Origin: Bryobacteraceae bacterium
Lineage (GTDB): Bacteria; Acidobacteriota; Terriglobia; Bryobacterales; Bryobacteraceae
Direction: 5' to 3'
Assembly (NCBI GenBank): GCA_025980665.1
Contig: JAICXC010000005.1
Span: forward strand, 1-64,000
Length of the DNA stretch: 64,000 nucleotides
The position numbers were made by a program, and so were the translations under genes. The notes below the pieces were generated by a model. It did not search any database, was not told the origin of the DNA, and was given only the letters and a program-made list of their open reading frames with translations. This document shows, piece by piece, positions 51,231 to 62,200 of this stretch (the first letter of the stretch is position 1; the number at the start of each line of letters is the position of its first letter).

Positions 51231-54200
51231 ATGTTGCGTTTTTCAGCTATATTGCTGTGTACTATTTCTCTGCTCGGAGTGCTTTCAGCACAAACCGGCA
51301 ATGGCACTATCACCGGCGTGGTGACGGATCCAACGGGAGCCGTAATCGCCAATGCGCCGATTGAAGTGAAAAACACGGAGACCGGAGTGGTCTTCCGTGC
51401 GGTCTCGACCGACACTGGAAACTACACGGTCCCGCAGTTGCCGATCGGATCCTACGAACTGACAGCAACAGTGCAGGGGTTCAAGAAATATAACCGGCAA
51501 AATATTACGCTGTCCGCGGCGCAAGTACTGCGCCTCGACGTGCCGCTGGAGATTGGGGCGAGCACGGAAGCCGTCACGGTGAGCGCCGAATCTTCGTTGC
51601 TGAAGACGGAAACCGGCGATGTCGCGCACAATATCACGCTGGAGCAGCTCCAGAACCTGCCCATCCTGGGTATCGGCGGAGCGAACGCGGGCAGCTCGGG
51701 CGTGCGCAATCCCTTTAACTCCACGGTTATGATCCCCGGTGTTGATTACGCCGCAAACTTCGTCATGATCGTCAACGGCGCGCCCAGCAACACGGCGGCG
51801 TACCGCGTCGAGGGTCTGGACAACACGAATCACACGGTGAACTACGCACTGCAGGAAAATCAGCAGAGCCCCGATGCAATCCAGGAAGTCGCGGTGCAGA
51901 CTTCGAATTACGCCGCTGAATTCGGCCAGGCCGGTGGCGGCCTCTTCAACATCACCATGAAGTCGGGCACCAACCAGTATCACGGCAGCGGATATGAGTA
52001 TTTCGTGAATGAAGATCTGAACGCGGCGGTTCCTTTCACCAACGATGGAAATGGAAACAAGATCCGCCCACGCAACCGGCGCAATGACTTCGGCGGCACC
52101 ATCGGCGGCCCGATTTGGATACCTAAAATCTACGATGGTCACAACAAGACTTTCTTTTTCTTTAGCTTAGAGGAGTTCCGCGAATCGTCTGCCCTCAACT
52201 TCAGCGATACGGTTCCCACGGCTGCCTACCGCGCCGGCGATTTCTCGGCGATTTCCCCGGCCGGCGCCAACTTTAATCCGAACCTGGGCGTAGTAAGTTC
52301 CCCAATCGGAACGGATGCCCTGGGACGCAGCGTGTTCGCGAACGAAATTTTCGATCCCCGGACCCGGACCACGGCGCCCAACGGAACTGCGGTGGCTGAC
52401 CCCTTCCCCGGGAACATGATTCCGGTGGGCCGGTTTGATCCCGTCGCCGTCAATCTTCTGAAGCTGATGCCCTCGCCGGCGTCCAGCGCTCTGACGGGAA
52501 ACTATCCCGGCTACAACCCGGGTAAACGCGTGACCAAGCTCCCGTCCCTCAAACTCGACCACAGCGTTGGCAACAAGGGCAAACTGTCGTTCTACTGGTC
52601 TACCACTGGAACCGATTCGGGGTACTCCTTTCCGAACGGAAACGCCGATGGTCTCCCAGAGCTGATATCGACGGCGCGCGGAACCTGGATTCACTCGGCC
52701 ACAGTGCGGCTTAACTACGATCACACGTTAACGCCGACCATACTATTGCACCTTGGAGCCGGATACTCGCGCACCAGGTTCTTTGACGATTCTCCATTTA
52801 CCACAAACGGGGGCATCTTTGACTGCGCAAGTGTTGGCATTATAGGGTGCCAGGGCAGCTTTAACTTCCCCACCATCAGTTCCACGTTGGCGAGCACATC
52901 CGGTGCCCAATCGAATACCGGCACCTTGGGCGGCATGCAGCAGATGGGCAATGCCCAAGCACACACCCACACCACTACGCTGCGCCCCTCTTTTAATACC
53001 AACGCGACATGGATCCATGGCAGCCACACCCTTAAGGCTGGCGGTGAAGTGTGGTTCCAGGGCAACATCACAGCGCCTCCCACCGGCATCACCCTGACGC
53101 CCGGTGCCGCTACCGGACTTCCCGCGAATCTCTCCACTAACGCGACCACGGGCTTCCCTTTTGCCAGTTTCCTACTGGGCGGCCTCGTCAGCGCAGGCCA
53201 GACGGCGCCAGCGGACGCCAGAATGGGCAAACAGCAATGGGGACTCTTCTTGGAGGACTCCTGGAAGGCCACCCGCAAGCTGACCCTCGATTATGGTCTG
53301 CGTTGGGACTACGCGACCGCAGCGCGCGAGCAGTACGGCCGCTCGGCGGATCTGGGATTGATCCCGAATCCTTCGGCGGGAGGCCGGATCGGCGCGCCGA
53401 TCTTCGAAGCAACCTGCGGCTGCACCTTCGTTTCCAATTATCCTTATGCGATCGGTCCGCGGTTTGGTTTTGCCTATCAGCTCAATTCGAAAACTGTGCT
53501 GCGCGGCGGCTGGGGCATTGCTTACGGCTTCGCTCCAGACATCGGCCAGAGTTCGGCGGCTGCTCTGACCAGTACGCCATCCGGTACCAACAATTTCCTC
53601 GTGGCCAGCAGCCCGACCGCGTTGCCGCAACCGATTTGGCCCAATCTTGCTCCCGGGCAGATTCCCCTTCCCGGTCAGATAACTGGTTTCGTAACGTCTC
53701 TCGATCGCAACGCTTCCCGGCCTCCGCGCCAGAATCAATTTAGCATTGGCATCCAGCGTGAAATTACCCGGGGCTTCGTGCTCGAAGCTTCCTACGTGGG
53801 CAACCGCGGCGTGTGGTGGACCGGTCCGCTGGGACTGCTCAACCAGGTATCGCCGGCCCAATTTGCGGCGGTTGGTCTGAATCCCTACACCAATCCGGCT
53901 GACAACATCCTGCTCTCTAAGGCGATCTCTGACCCATCCGTCATCGCGAGGGTCGGGAACATCGTCCCCTACGCCGGTTACTCTACAAGCAACACGCTGC
54001 TGAATGCACTGCGAACCTATCCACAGTTCTCGACCAGTGGCGTCACTAACTCACCCACGGGCGACACCTGGTACGATTCCTTGCAGGTCAAGGGTACTAA
54101 ACGGCTTTCGCACGGCCTTCAGGTGAACGGAACGTTTACCTGGGCCAAGGCGATGACGTTAACGCGAGAGGATCTCTTTAATCCCGCGAGCTCCGCTAAG

Positions 54201-54887
54201 TCCATCCAAGCCACCGACCAGCCCTACCTGTTCAACGCCAACATCGTGTACAACACACCGAAAGCCTCCAACAATAAGGTGCTGGCGTGGGTCACCAGGG
54301 ACTGGCAGCTCGGCGCATTCCTACAGTATGGCAGCGGTCTGCCGCTTGCGCCTCCTGCAGCAACGGTCGCCAATAACTTGACCGGCGGAGAGATGTTCCG
54401 TACCGGTCAGCCATTGTTCAAGAAGGACCTGAATTGCGGCTGCATCAATCCCTACGTCGACCAAGTACTGAATCCCGCGGCGTGGGCCAATCCGGTAGCC
54501 GGAACGTGGGGTCCCGGACCGTCTCCTGGCCTCAATCCGGGGCTCTATTATTCCGATTTCCGGCAGGCTCGGCGGCCCAGCGAGAATATCAATATCGGGC
54601 GCAACTTCCGAATCAAGGAACGCATGAATCTCCAGATTCGCGCGGAGTTCGCGAATGCCTTTAACCGCATGCAGCTCGGAAATCCCGTGACCTCCGCACC
54701 GTACAACGCGACCAACGCGCTCCAGAATCCGACGGTGGTAGGCGGCCGCTACACCGGCGGCTTCGGCGCCTACACCATCGGCAGCGTGGGAATCAATGGG
54801 CAGCCGACCTTCACTGCAAATGGAAACGTCGGCCAGTTGTACGCCCAACCGCGTCAGGGTACTCTGATCGCTCGGTTCACATTCTAA
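51231..54887 (+). CDS. Oar-like TonB-dependent receptor (copy 1)
   Basis: A 1218-residue outer-membrane protein. A signal peptide (ILLCTISLLGVLSAQ) is followed by a carboxypeptidase-regulatory-like beta sandwich (TGNGTITGVVTDPTGAVIANAPIEVKN; YELTATVQGFKKY), a plug domain (QNLPIL ... RVEGLDNTNH; EFGQAGGGLFNITMKSGTNQYHGSGYEY) and a long barrel ending in the C-terminal aromatic signature LIARFTF. It takes up large substrates, probably oligosaccharides, with TonB energy. G-run ribosome site. A paralogue lies at 59285 in the opposite orientation. Confidence 0.93.
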   Translation: MLRFSAILLCTISLLGVLSAQTGNGTITGVVTDPTGAVIANAPIEVKNTETGVVFRAVSTDTGNYTVPQLPIGSYELTATVQGFKKYNRQNITLSAAQVLRLDVPLEIGASTEAVTVSAESSLLKTETGDVAHNITLEQLQNLPILGIGGANAGSSGVRNPFNSTVMIPGVDYAANFVMIVNGAPSNTAAYRVEGLDNTNHTVNYALQENQQSPDAIQEVAVQTSNYAAEFGQAGGGLFNITMKSGTNQYHGSGYEYFVNEDLNAAVPFTNDGNGNKIRPRNRRNDFGGTIGGPIWIPKIYDGHNKTFFFFSLEEFRESSALNFSDTVPTAAYRAGDFSAISPAGANFNPNLGVVSSPIGTDALGRSVFANEIFDPRTRTTAPNGTAVADPFPGNMIPVGRFDPVAVNLLKLMPSPASSALTGNYPGYNPGKRVTKLPSLKLDHSVGNKGKLSFYWSTTGTDSGYSFPNGNADGLPELISTARGTWIHSATVRLNYDHTLTPTILLHLGAGYSRTRFFDDSPFTTNGGIFDCASVGIIGCQGSFNFPTISSTLASTSGAQSNTGTLGGMQQMGNAQAHTHTTTLRPSFNTNATWIHGSHTLKAGGEVWFQGNITAPPTGITLTPGAATGLPANLSTNATTGFPFASFLLGGLVSAGQTAPADARMGKQQWGLFLEDSWKATRKLTLDYGLRWDYATAAREQYGRSADLGLIPNPSAGGRIGAPIFEATCGCTFVSNYPYAIGPRFGFAYQLNSKTVLRGGWGIAYGFAPDIGQSSAAALTSTPSGTNNFLVASSPTALPQPIWPNLAPGQIPLPGQITGFVTSLDRNASRPPRQNQFSIGIQREITRGFVLEASYVGNRGVWWTGPLGLLNQVSPAQFAAVGLNPYTNPADNILLSKAISDPSVIARVGNIVPYAGYSTSNTLLNALRTYPQFSTSGVTNSPTGDTWYDSLQVKGTKRLSHGLQVNGTFTWAKAMTLTREDLFNPASSAKSIQATDQPYLFNANIVYNTPKASNNKVLAWVTRDWQLGAFLQYGSGLPLAPPAATVANNLTGGEMFRTGQPLFKKDLNCGCINPYVDQVLNPAAWANPVAGTWGPGPSPGLNPGLYYSDFRQARRPSENINIGRNFRIKERMNLQIRAEFANAFNRMQLGNPVTSAPYNATNALQNPTVVGGRYTGGFGAYTIGSVGINGQPTFTANGNVGQLYAQPRQGTLIARFTF

Positions 54888-54905
54888 GTAATTAGAACTT
54901 CCTTT

Positions 54906-54943
54906 ACGGCCTCGCTGCTTCGGCAGCGGGGCCGTTTTGTTTT
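54906..54943 (+). terminator. Strong Rho-independent terminator after TonB receptor 1
   Basis: A 12-bp GC-rich stem (54907-54918 with 54923-54934, one T-G pair) is capped by a TTCG tetraloop and followed by TTTTGTTTT. Confidence 0.92.
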
Positions 54944-55001
54944 GGGGCATGGAGTTTGTCATTCCGAGCGTATATAATCGAACGTCGGTGAGGAGAACGG
55001 A

Positions 55002-56975
55002 ATGAAGCGAACCTTTGTAGTTTTGCTCATGGCGATATCGCCCATACTGGCGCAGAGCGGAGCGAAAAACGGGGAATGGCCGACCTATGGCGGCGATCTG
55101 GGCAACACCCGCTACTCCGCGCTCGACCAGATTAACGCGGGAAATTTCGACAAACTGCAAGTCGCCTGGCGCTTCAAGACCGATAATCTTGGGCCTCGTC
55201 CCGAGACCAATCTCGAAGGCACGCCGCTGATGGTTAAGGGCATTCTCTATTCGACCGCCGGAACACGGCGATCGGTTGTAGCGCTCGACGCGGCCACCGG
55301 AGAGCTTCTTTGGGTCCACGGCGAAAACGAAGGCCAGCGCGGTACTGTTGCCCCTCGCCAGCTTTCCGGCCGCGGCCTGGCCTATTGGACCGACGGGAAC
55401 GCGGAGCGCATCATCTACGTCACTCCCGGCTATCAGATGGTCGCGCTGGACGCCAAGACCGGTATCCGCATCCCCGGCTTCGGCAAGAACGGCATCGTGG
55501 ATCTCAAGGACGAAGACGACCAGCAGATCGAGCCACTCAACCCGGACATCGGATTGCATTCGGCGCCCGTAGTGTCCGGAAATACCGTAATCATTGGCGC
55601 GGCCCACAAGCCCGGCGGCGTCCCGGCCAGCAAAACCAATGTGAAGGGCTACGTCCGCGGATTCGACGTACGTACCGGCAAGCGCCTGTGGATCTTTCAT
55701 ACCATTCCCAAACCGGGTGAGTACGGATTCGACACCTGGCAGCAGGATTCCTGGTCTTATACCGGCAACACCGGGGCCTGGGGACAAATGGCCATCGACG
55801 AGCAACTCGGCTTGGTCTATATCGGGGTCGAGCTTCCTACCGGCGACTACTATGGCGGCCCTCGTCCGGGCACCGGCTTGTTTGGCGAAAGCATCGTCGC
55901 TGTCGATCTGAAGACCGGGGCACGCAAGTGGCACTATCAGTACGTTCACCACGGCATCTGGGACATGGATAATCCGTGCCCGCCGATCCTCGCCGATATC
56001 ACCATCAATGGCCGCATGGTGAAGGCGGTGGCCCAGCCCACCAAGCAGGCGTTCATGTATGTGCTAAACCGCGAGACCGGCGAACCCATCTGGCCGATTG
56101 TCGAGAAACCCGTGGAAAAGGGCAACGTTCCGGGCGAATGGTATTCGCCGACTCAGCCGTTTCCCACCAAGCCTCCGGCGTTCGATCTGCAAGGCATCTC
56201 GATCAACGACCTGATCGACTTTACGCCGCAGCTTCGTGCGGAAGCGGTCCAGTTGGTTTCAAAATACAAGCTCGGTCCGATGTTTACCCCCGGAGTTGTC
56301 AGCAAGTTCGAGGGTCCCCTGGCGACACTGACGGCCGCCACGGCGGGTGGCGGATCGAACTGGCCGGGAGGGTCATACGATCCTGAGACGCACTTTGCGT
56401 ACGTGTCCTCTCAAACGACTGTGACTGCAATCGGGCTGGTGCCGGGCGGAACTCGCTCCGATATCATGTACATCTCGGGTCAGGCGCGTGATCCGAACGC
56501 ATCTGCAACGGCGGGCGGACGCGGAGGGGCGGGAGGTGGGCTGACTGTCGAGGGCCTGCCGCTGCTCAAACCTCCCTACGGGCGCATCACGGCCATCGAT
56601 CTTAACAAAGGCGAGATCGCCTGGCAGGTAGCGCACGGCGACACTCCGGATAACATCCGGGATCATCCCGCACTCAAGGGCTTGAACATCCCCCGCACGG
56701 GACGTCCGGGCCAGGCTGGGACGCTCGTAACCAAGACGCTATTGGTTGCCGGCGAAAAGGGCGTGGTCACGATGCCGGACGGCCGCCGGGGAGCCTATTT
56801 GCGCGCCTACAACAAGGCCACGGGCGCCGATGCCGGCAAGGTGTACATTCCGGCCCCTCAAAGCGGCTCGCCCATGACCTACATGCTGAATGGCAAGCAG
56901 TACATCGTGGTCGCCATCAGCGGCCAGGGATATAACGGCGAGCTGGTCGCGTTCGCGCTCCCCGCCAGCAACTAA
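55002..56975 (+). CDS. PQQ-dependent quinoprotein dehydrogenase (no cytochrome domain)
   Basis: A 657-residue periplasmic eight-bladed quinoprotein. A signal peptide ([11 protein letters not shown]) precedes [20 protein letters not shown], a characteristic start of the membrane-linked glucose/quinate-type group. Further motifs are [34 protein letters not shown] and [14 protein letters not shown] Gly/Arg/Ala-rich insertion (about residues 503-516) lies in a late blade. TATAAT at 54973-54978 may be its -10. Its stop overlaps the opposite Mo-hydroxylase stop by four bases. Substrate unknown, probably an alcohol, sugar or polyol. Confidence 0.88.
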   Translation: MKRTFVVLLMAISPILAQSGAKNGEWPTYGGDLGNTRYSALDQINAGNFDKLQVAWRFKTDNLGPRPETNLEGTPLMVKGILYSTAGTRRSVVALDAATGELLWVHGENEGQRGTVAPRQLSGRGLAYWTDGNAERIIYVTPGYQMVALDAKTGIRIPGFGKNGIVDLKDEDDQQIEPLNPDIGLHSAPVVSGNTVIIGAAHKPGGVPASKTNVKGYVRGFDVRTGKRLWIFHTIPKPGEYGFDTWQQDSWSYTGNTGAWGQMAIDEQLGLVYIGVELPTGDYYGGPRPGTGLFGESIVAVDLKTGARKWHYQYVHHGIWDMDNPCPPILADITINGRMVKAVAQPTKQAFMYVLNRETGEPIWPIVEKPVEKGNVPGEWYSPTQPFPTKPPAFDLQGISINDLIDFTPQLRAEAVQLVSKYKLGPMFTPGVVSKFEGPLATLTAATAGGGSNWPGGSYDPETHFAYVSSQTTVTAIGLVPGGTRSDIMYISGQARDPNASATAGGRGGAGGGLTVEGLPLLKPPYGRITAIDLNKGEIAWQVAHGDTPDNIRDHPALKGLNIPRTGRPGQAGTLVTKTLLVAGEKGVVTMPDGRRGAYLRAYNKATGADAGKVYIPAPQSGSPMTYMLNGKQYIVVAISGQGYNGELVAFALPASN

Positions 56976-59164
56976 GCCCAGGAAAATCCGTGCTTGACTA
57001 GCGGCAGCGAACGGATGCGCTTGCTGGTCGCGACGTAAATCGCATTCGTCACCGCAGGAAGGATCGCCGGAACCGCGGGCTCGCCCAATCCCGTGGGCGG
57101 ATTGTCGGACTTCAGCCAGTGCACCTCGATCTCCGGCGGCGCTTGTGTAATGCGCACTGGGGGATACTTATCGAAGTTGCCTTGCATCGCCCGGCCCCGC
57201 TCGATCGTAATCTCCCAGGACATCACGCTGCTCAGCGCCTCGATCACCGACCCCTGCACCTGGTTCACGGCATTGCTGGGATTGATGATGTGACGGCCGA
57301 TGTCCGCCGCCACCCACACCTTGTTTACTTTGACTTTGCTGTTGGCGTCGACGGTCAGATCGACCACTTCGGCGAAATAGCCGCGGTGGGCGAATTGGAA
57401 CGCCACGCCCATGGCCCGGCCCTTGGGAAGATTACGTTTGCCCCATCCGGACTTTTCGCGAACCAGCTCCAGAACCCCGCGCATACGCGAGGCAATGAAG
57501 TCTTGATCTGCTTCGGTGCCGACGCGCGGGGCGCCGACCAGGTCGATCCGAAACTGTAGCGGGTCTTTGCCGGCGGCGTGCGCCAGTTCGTCGACAAAGG
57601 ACTGGAATACAAAGCAGAACCCGTTGCTGCGCGGGGCGCGCATCGCACCCGTCGGCACGCCCAGAGGCATCAGCGTGGATTGGAACGAGAAGTTGGGTAT
57701 AAAGGTCGCTGGAAATTCATTCTGGTTGATATTCGCCTGCGGCGCGAAGCGCTGGCCTTCGCCGAAGCTGACGTAATGATTACGCCAGGCGACAACTTTG
57801 CCCGAAGCATCCACGCCGCCCTTCAGGTAATGGAAGCCACCGGGCCGATAGAAATCGTGCGCCATGTCGTCTTCGCGGGTCCACAGGAGCTTCACCGGCA
57901 CGCCGACCTGCTTGGCGATCCAGGCGGCCTCGGCCACGTAGTCGTTGGTGAGCCTGCGGCCGAATCCGCCCCCGCCGCGTACCTGGTGGAACGTGACGTC
58001 GCTGTTTTGCAATCCCAGGGTTTGGGTGACCACCTGGAGTCCCGCGGCCGGCGTTTGGCTGGGCGCCCAGATCTCGAGTTTGCCGTTCTTGAAATGGGCG
58101 GTGCAGTTCTGGGGTTCGAGCGGCGCGTGCGAGAGAAACGGGTACGAATAGGCCGCCTCGACCATTTTCGCCGCGCCGGCGAGCGCCGTATCGGCATTCC
58201 CGTCGTTCCGCAAAGCGAATACAGGAGGTTGCGTTGACAGTTCGTCCGCGCGCTGGGCGAAATTGGCCGTGGACTGCGCCGCAGTGGGGCCCTCGTCCCA
58301 GACAATTTGAAGCTTCTGGCGAGCCGTACGGGCCTGCCACCACGTATCCGCGACGATGGCGACGCCCGAGAGCAAGCCGGTTAGTTGGGCTCCCCCCTCC
58401 ACGATGAACGCGTGGCGCACGCCTGGCATGGCTTTAATCGAATCGAGATTGGCGCTCTTGGCTTTGCCGCCGAACACAGGGCACTTTTCGAATACGGCGA
58501 ACAGCATCCCGGGAACCGTAAAATCAATGCTGAAGATGGGTTTACCGGTTACGATCGACGCCACGTCCACACCGACGAGCGGCTGCCCGATAATCTTGTA
58601 ATCCTTGGCGTCCTTCAACTTGACCGACGTCGGATTGGGCAGGGGCAGCGTGGCCGCTTTCGCCGCCAGCGCGCCATATCCTAAAGTTCGGTTGCTGGGA
58701 CGATGCGTGACCTTCCCCGAGCCGGTAACACATTCCGATTCCGGGACGTTCCAGGTTTGCGTCGCGGCCGTGAGCATCATCTGGCGTCCGGTGGCGCCGA
58801 CGAGCCGCAGCGGATCCCAATTCGTCGGCGTGGAGTTGCTGCCGCCCGCTGATTGTGGACCGTATTTGGCCTGATCCAGATCGGCTAGCCGGACCTTGAC
58901 GTCCTTCCAATCGACGTCCAATTCATCGGCAATGATCATCGGTAAGTGGGTCTGGGAGCCCTGTCCGACTTCCGGATTCTTCGCCATGATGGTGACGGAG
59001 CCATCGGCGGCGATGCGGATGAACGCATCAGCCTCGAAGGCAGCCGCCGGGCCCTGCGCCTGCCCCTGAGCGGGGAGAGGCTTCCTATACAAACCGAGCA
59101 GGATGCCTCCGCCCGCGACGGAAGTTGCGCGGAGAAAAGACCGGCGATCGATCAGGGTTTTCAT
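56972..59164 (-). CDS. Molybdopterin-binding large subunit, xanthine-dehydrogenase family (IorB-like)
   Basis: A 730-residue exported molybdenum hydroxylase subunit. The ATG at 59164 has GGAGG and starts a twin-arginine signal ([15 protein letters not shown]). The family motifs are [23 protein letters not shown] and [20 protein letters not shown] (Mo-cofactor binding). Its sequence resembles isoquinoline 1-oxidoreductase beta subunit. The usual small 2Fe-2S subunit gene is not beside it in the window; the neighbours are a quinoprotein and a TonB receptor. Substrate unknown, perhaps an aldehyde or N-heteroaromatic. Confidence 0.9.
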   Translation of the reverse strand: MKTLIDRRSFLRATSVAGGGILLGLYRKPLPAQGQAQGPAAAFEADAFIRIAADGSVTIMAKNPEVGQGSQTHLPMIIADELDVDWKDVKVRLADLDQAKYGPQSAGGSNSTPTNWDPLRLVGATGRQMMLTAATQTWNVPESECVTGSGKVTHRPSNRTLGYGALAAKAATLPLPNPTSVKLKDAKDYKIIGQPLVGVDVASIVTGKPIFSIDFTVPGMLFAVFEKCPVFGGKAKSANLDSIKAMPGVRHAFIVEGGAQLTGLLSGVAIVADTWWQARTARQKLQIVWDEGPTAAQSTANFAQRADELSTQPPVFALRNDGNADTALAGAAKMVEAAYSYPFLSHAPLEPQNCTAHFKNGKLEIWAPSQTPAAGLQVVTQTLGLQNSDVTFHQVRGGGGFGRRLTNDYVAEAAWIAKQVGVPVKLLWTREDDMAHDFYRPGGFHYLKGGVDASGKVVAWRNHYVSFGEGQRFAPQANINQNEFPATFIPNFSFQSTLMPLGVPTGAMRAPRSNGFCFVFQSFVDELAHAAGKDPLQFRIDLVGAPRVGTEADQDFIASRMRGVLELVREKSGWGKRNLPKGRAMGVAFQFAHRGYFAEVVDLTVDANSKVKVNKVWVAADIGRHIINPSNAVNQVQGSVIEALSSVMSWEITIERGRAMQGNFDKYPPVRITQAPPEIEVHWLKSDNPPTGLGEPAVPAILPAVTNAIYVATSKRIRSLPLVKHGFSWA

Positions 59165-59220
59165 AACGCCTCCGGCTCTCACGACGTTATCACCGTGCTC
59201 ATGCAGGGTCAATCGCCGCC

Positions 59221-59261
59221 AAAAAGAAACTCGCCGCTCCCGGGTATCCGGAAGCGGCGAG
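59221..59261 (-). terminator. Terminator after TonB receptor 2
   Basis: On the minus strand a 9-bp stem CTCGCCGCT/AGCGGCGAG (59253-59261 with 59230-59238) is followed by TTTCTTTTT. Confidence 0.85.
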
Positions 59262-59284
59262 ATGTGACTAGATCGCGATGAAGC

Positions 59285-62200
59285 TTAGAACGTGAACCGG
59301 GCAACCATCTGTCCGGATCGGGGATTCGCTCCAGCGCCGCCGACCAGGTTGATGAAGCCGTAGCCACCGGTGATGTTGCCGGCATTGTCGTGGGTAACCG
59401 GTGTTCCCGGCGTGGTGGTCGGATTCGGCCAAGTCCAGCGGTTGAACATGTTGGTGAACTCGCCTCGGATTTGGAATTGCGCCCTGCCACTTTCCGTCAG
59501 GCGGAAGATGCGGCCGAAGCTTATGTTCTCACTGGGCCGGCGAGCGCCGCTGAAATCGCTATAGCGGGCGGCGGCCGTTCCCCAGTTGCCTTTTCCGGGA
59601 TCGACCCACGCGTTGGGGTTGAGAACCAGAGTCTGAGCTGTATTAAAGCATTTGCAGTTGATGTCCTGCGTGTAGAGAGCCTGGCCCGGCACGCGATTGT
59701 AGAACGTGCTTTGTCCGAGCATACTGCTTAGGAGGTTAATGGACGTCGGGCTCGTGACTGGCAGGCCACTTCCGTAGCGGAGCACTGCGGCGGTGGTCCA
59801 ATCGCGGGTGATCTGCGATAGTACCTTCATGGCCAGGCCGTCGCCATTCATTTTCGGCGTGGTGTAATTGGCCGAGATAACCAGCAGGAAGGGCTGATTG
59901 TTGCTGGACAGGTACCAATTGTTGTTGCGGTTGAAGACATCGTTCTCCGAAGCACCGCCGAATACGCCCTCGCTCTCCACACCATTTACGAACTGCTTGG
60001 ACCAAGTGAAATTCGTGTTCAGATCCAGACCGTGCGAATAGCGCTTGGTGAGGTTGACTTGCATCGAGTCATATTTGGTGCTGCCCAGCGGTCCCCACAG
60101 GTGCAGGATGCTGGTGTATTCCGGATAGGGCCGTAGAGCCTGGAACACCGTCAGCGTGCTCGGAAAGTTCGGATAAGGCAAACCGCTGAATCCGCGCTGC
60201 GCGGCCACAGCTGAACTCAGTTGCGACGTCAGCAGGGTCTGGTCCGCAGGGTTGTGGATATCGAGCCCCACTGCATTTAGGCTGCTGGGCATAATGGCGT
60301 CGTCGTTGATAGCCGAGGTCGATTGGAACCAGGCTCCACGATTACCCACATAGCCGACTTCGATCACGAGATCTCTACGGAGCTCCCGTTGGATGAGGAA
60401 ACTCCATTGAACCGTTCGAGCCGGACGACCTGCTTGGCGGTCAAAATAATTCAGGGAGCCGGCGGGAACCCCCTGATACGGAAGCTGACCTGGATCGAAG
60501 TTGGGGAAGGTAACTTTGTAGGGCAGGCCGTCGCGTGTCAGATAGGCCGGATCGCCGTACTGAGAGGCCGAATACGGAGTGTTCGAGGCGACGGCGTAGG
60601 ACTGGAAGTTGTTTGCCGACGTTCTGGTATACGAGATGCCCGCACCTACGCGCAGTACCGTCTTCGGCGTGACCTGATAGGCGACACCGATGCGCGGGCC
60701 AAAAGCAAATGGATAATTGCTAGCGAAATTGCACTGGCAGCGACCGGGCCCAAAACCCTCAAAAATCGTTGCGCCCAACCGGCCGCCGGCAATCGGATTC
60801 GGCGTGTCCAGGCTAACAGATCCCTGGTAACCGTTGTGCTCTCTCAAGTATGTTTCGAAATCCCAGCGCAGGCCATAATCGAGAGTCAGTTTGCGGGTGA
60901 CCTTCCAGGTGTCCTGGGCAAAGAGTCCTAGGGCCTTCTTGCCAAGCCGTGTATTGGCCGGTACCGACGTGTAGCCGTCATCAGCGAGACCCAGCAGGAA
61001 GCTAGCGTAAATAAATCCAGCGTTGGTGCCAGGGGTCAGAATTTGGCCCTGCGCCGCTGGATCCGTCGTGCCCGTGTTGGCGAACCCGATCCACGGGGCG
61101 GCGTAGGTGTTGCTCTTGTTGAGATAGCCATCGGTGTTGAAGTCCGCGCCAAACTTGTACGTGTGGTTGCTTTTCACCCAGGTAAGGCTAGCGTTGCTGG
61201 TGGGCTTATACTCGTGAATTTCGATATTGGTCGATGGACCAATGCGCGGCGAGTATCCGCCGTAGAGTCCACCGAAGCCGGTTGCCGGACCGCCGTTGAA
61301 CCCAGGAGCGGGTGCGCCTACAGTCGGCAGAACCTGCGTCGTCCCAGTCCCTTTCAGGCCGAAGTAGCTGAGGACGTCATACTGGCTGCCCAGGGGTCCC
61401 CCGGGTCCTTGCTCCGCGTCGTCGGCCGAGAGAAGGCCGGCGCCCAAGTGCAAAAGCAAGGTCGGCGTCAGCGTGTAGTCGAAGTTGATGCGCACCGTGT
61501 AAGAGGCGATCTTAGACGGATTGGCGCTGGTGATGGGGAACGGCATCCCATCGGTAGCCGGGTACGGTGCAACGGTCGTCCGGCCCCAATAGCCTGACAG
61601 GTGGGCCTTCGCGCTCAGGGAGTGATCCAGCTTGATGGAAGGAACGGTTTGCAGCCTGCTGTTGGAATACGAACTGGTGAAATCCTGATACCCAGTCGCA
61701 TTGTTGCTGTTGGTGGGCAGCGGCATTAGGGCCTGGAATTTGGCTGTGACGGGATCGAGATACGTGCCACCCAGGCAGGAGGCTGCGCCTAAGGGAACTT
61801 TATTGCCGGGGAACGCCGTACGGAGCCGAACTCCGTTGGCCGTCGTGGTAGTCGAACAGGGGTCGAACACTTGATTGTTGAACAACTGGTTCCCAAGCGA
61901 ATCCGTACCGATCGGAGTAGTGCCCAGCGCGGCTGAGAAATCACCTTGGCGATAGGCTGCCGTGGGAACGGTCTTTATACTGGCGGCCGTGCCGGCGGCG
62001 GTGATGGCGGTTTCCCGGAACTGCTCAAAGTTGAAAAAGAAGAAGGTTTTGTCGTGGCCGTCGTAGATTTTTGGAATATCCACGGGTCCGCCGAAGCTGC
62101 CTCCGTAGTCCTCGCGGCGCAGGCGGGGCCGCACATGTTGGTTCAAGTGATTGGGATCTACCACAGCTCCAGTCAGGCTGCCGTTGGCGAGGCCGGCATT

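Noticed and set aside
54956-54978. TTGTCA and TATAAT before the quinoprotein gene as a promoter
   Set aside because: The spacing is only 11 bases. The TATAAT may be a -10 but with a different, weak -35.
54321-55952. 543-codon minus-strand frame across the TonB receptor end, terminator and quinoprotein start
   Set aside because: It runs through a strong terminator and two well-supported genes and has no domain.
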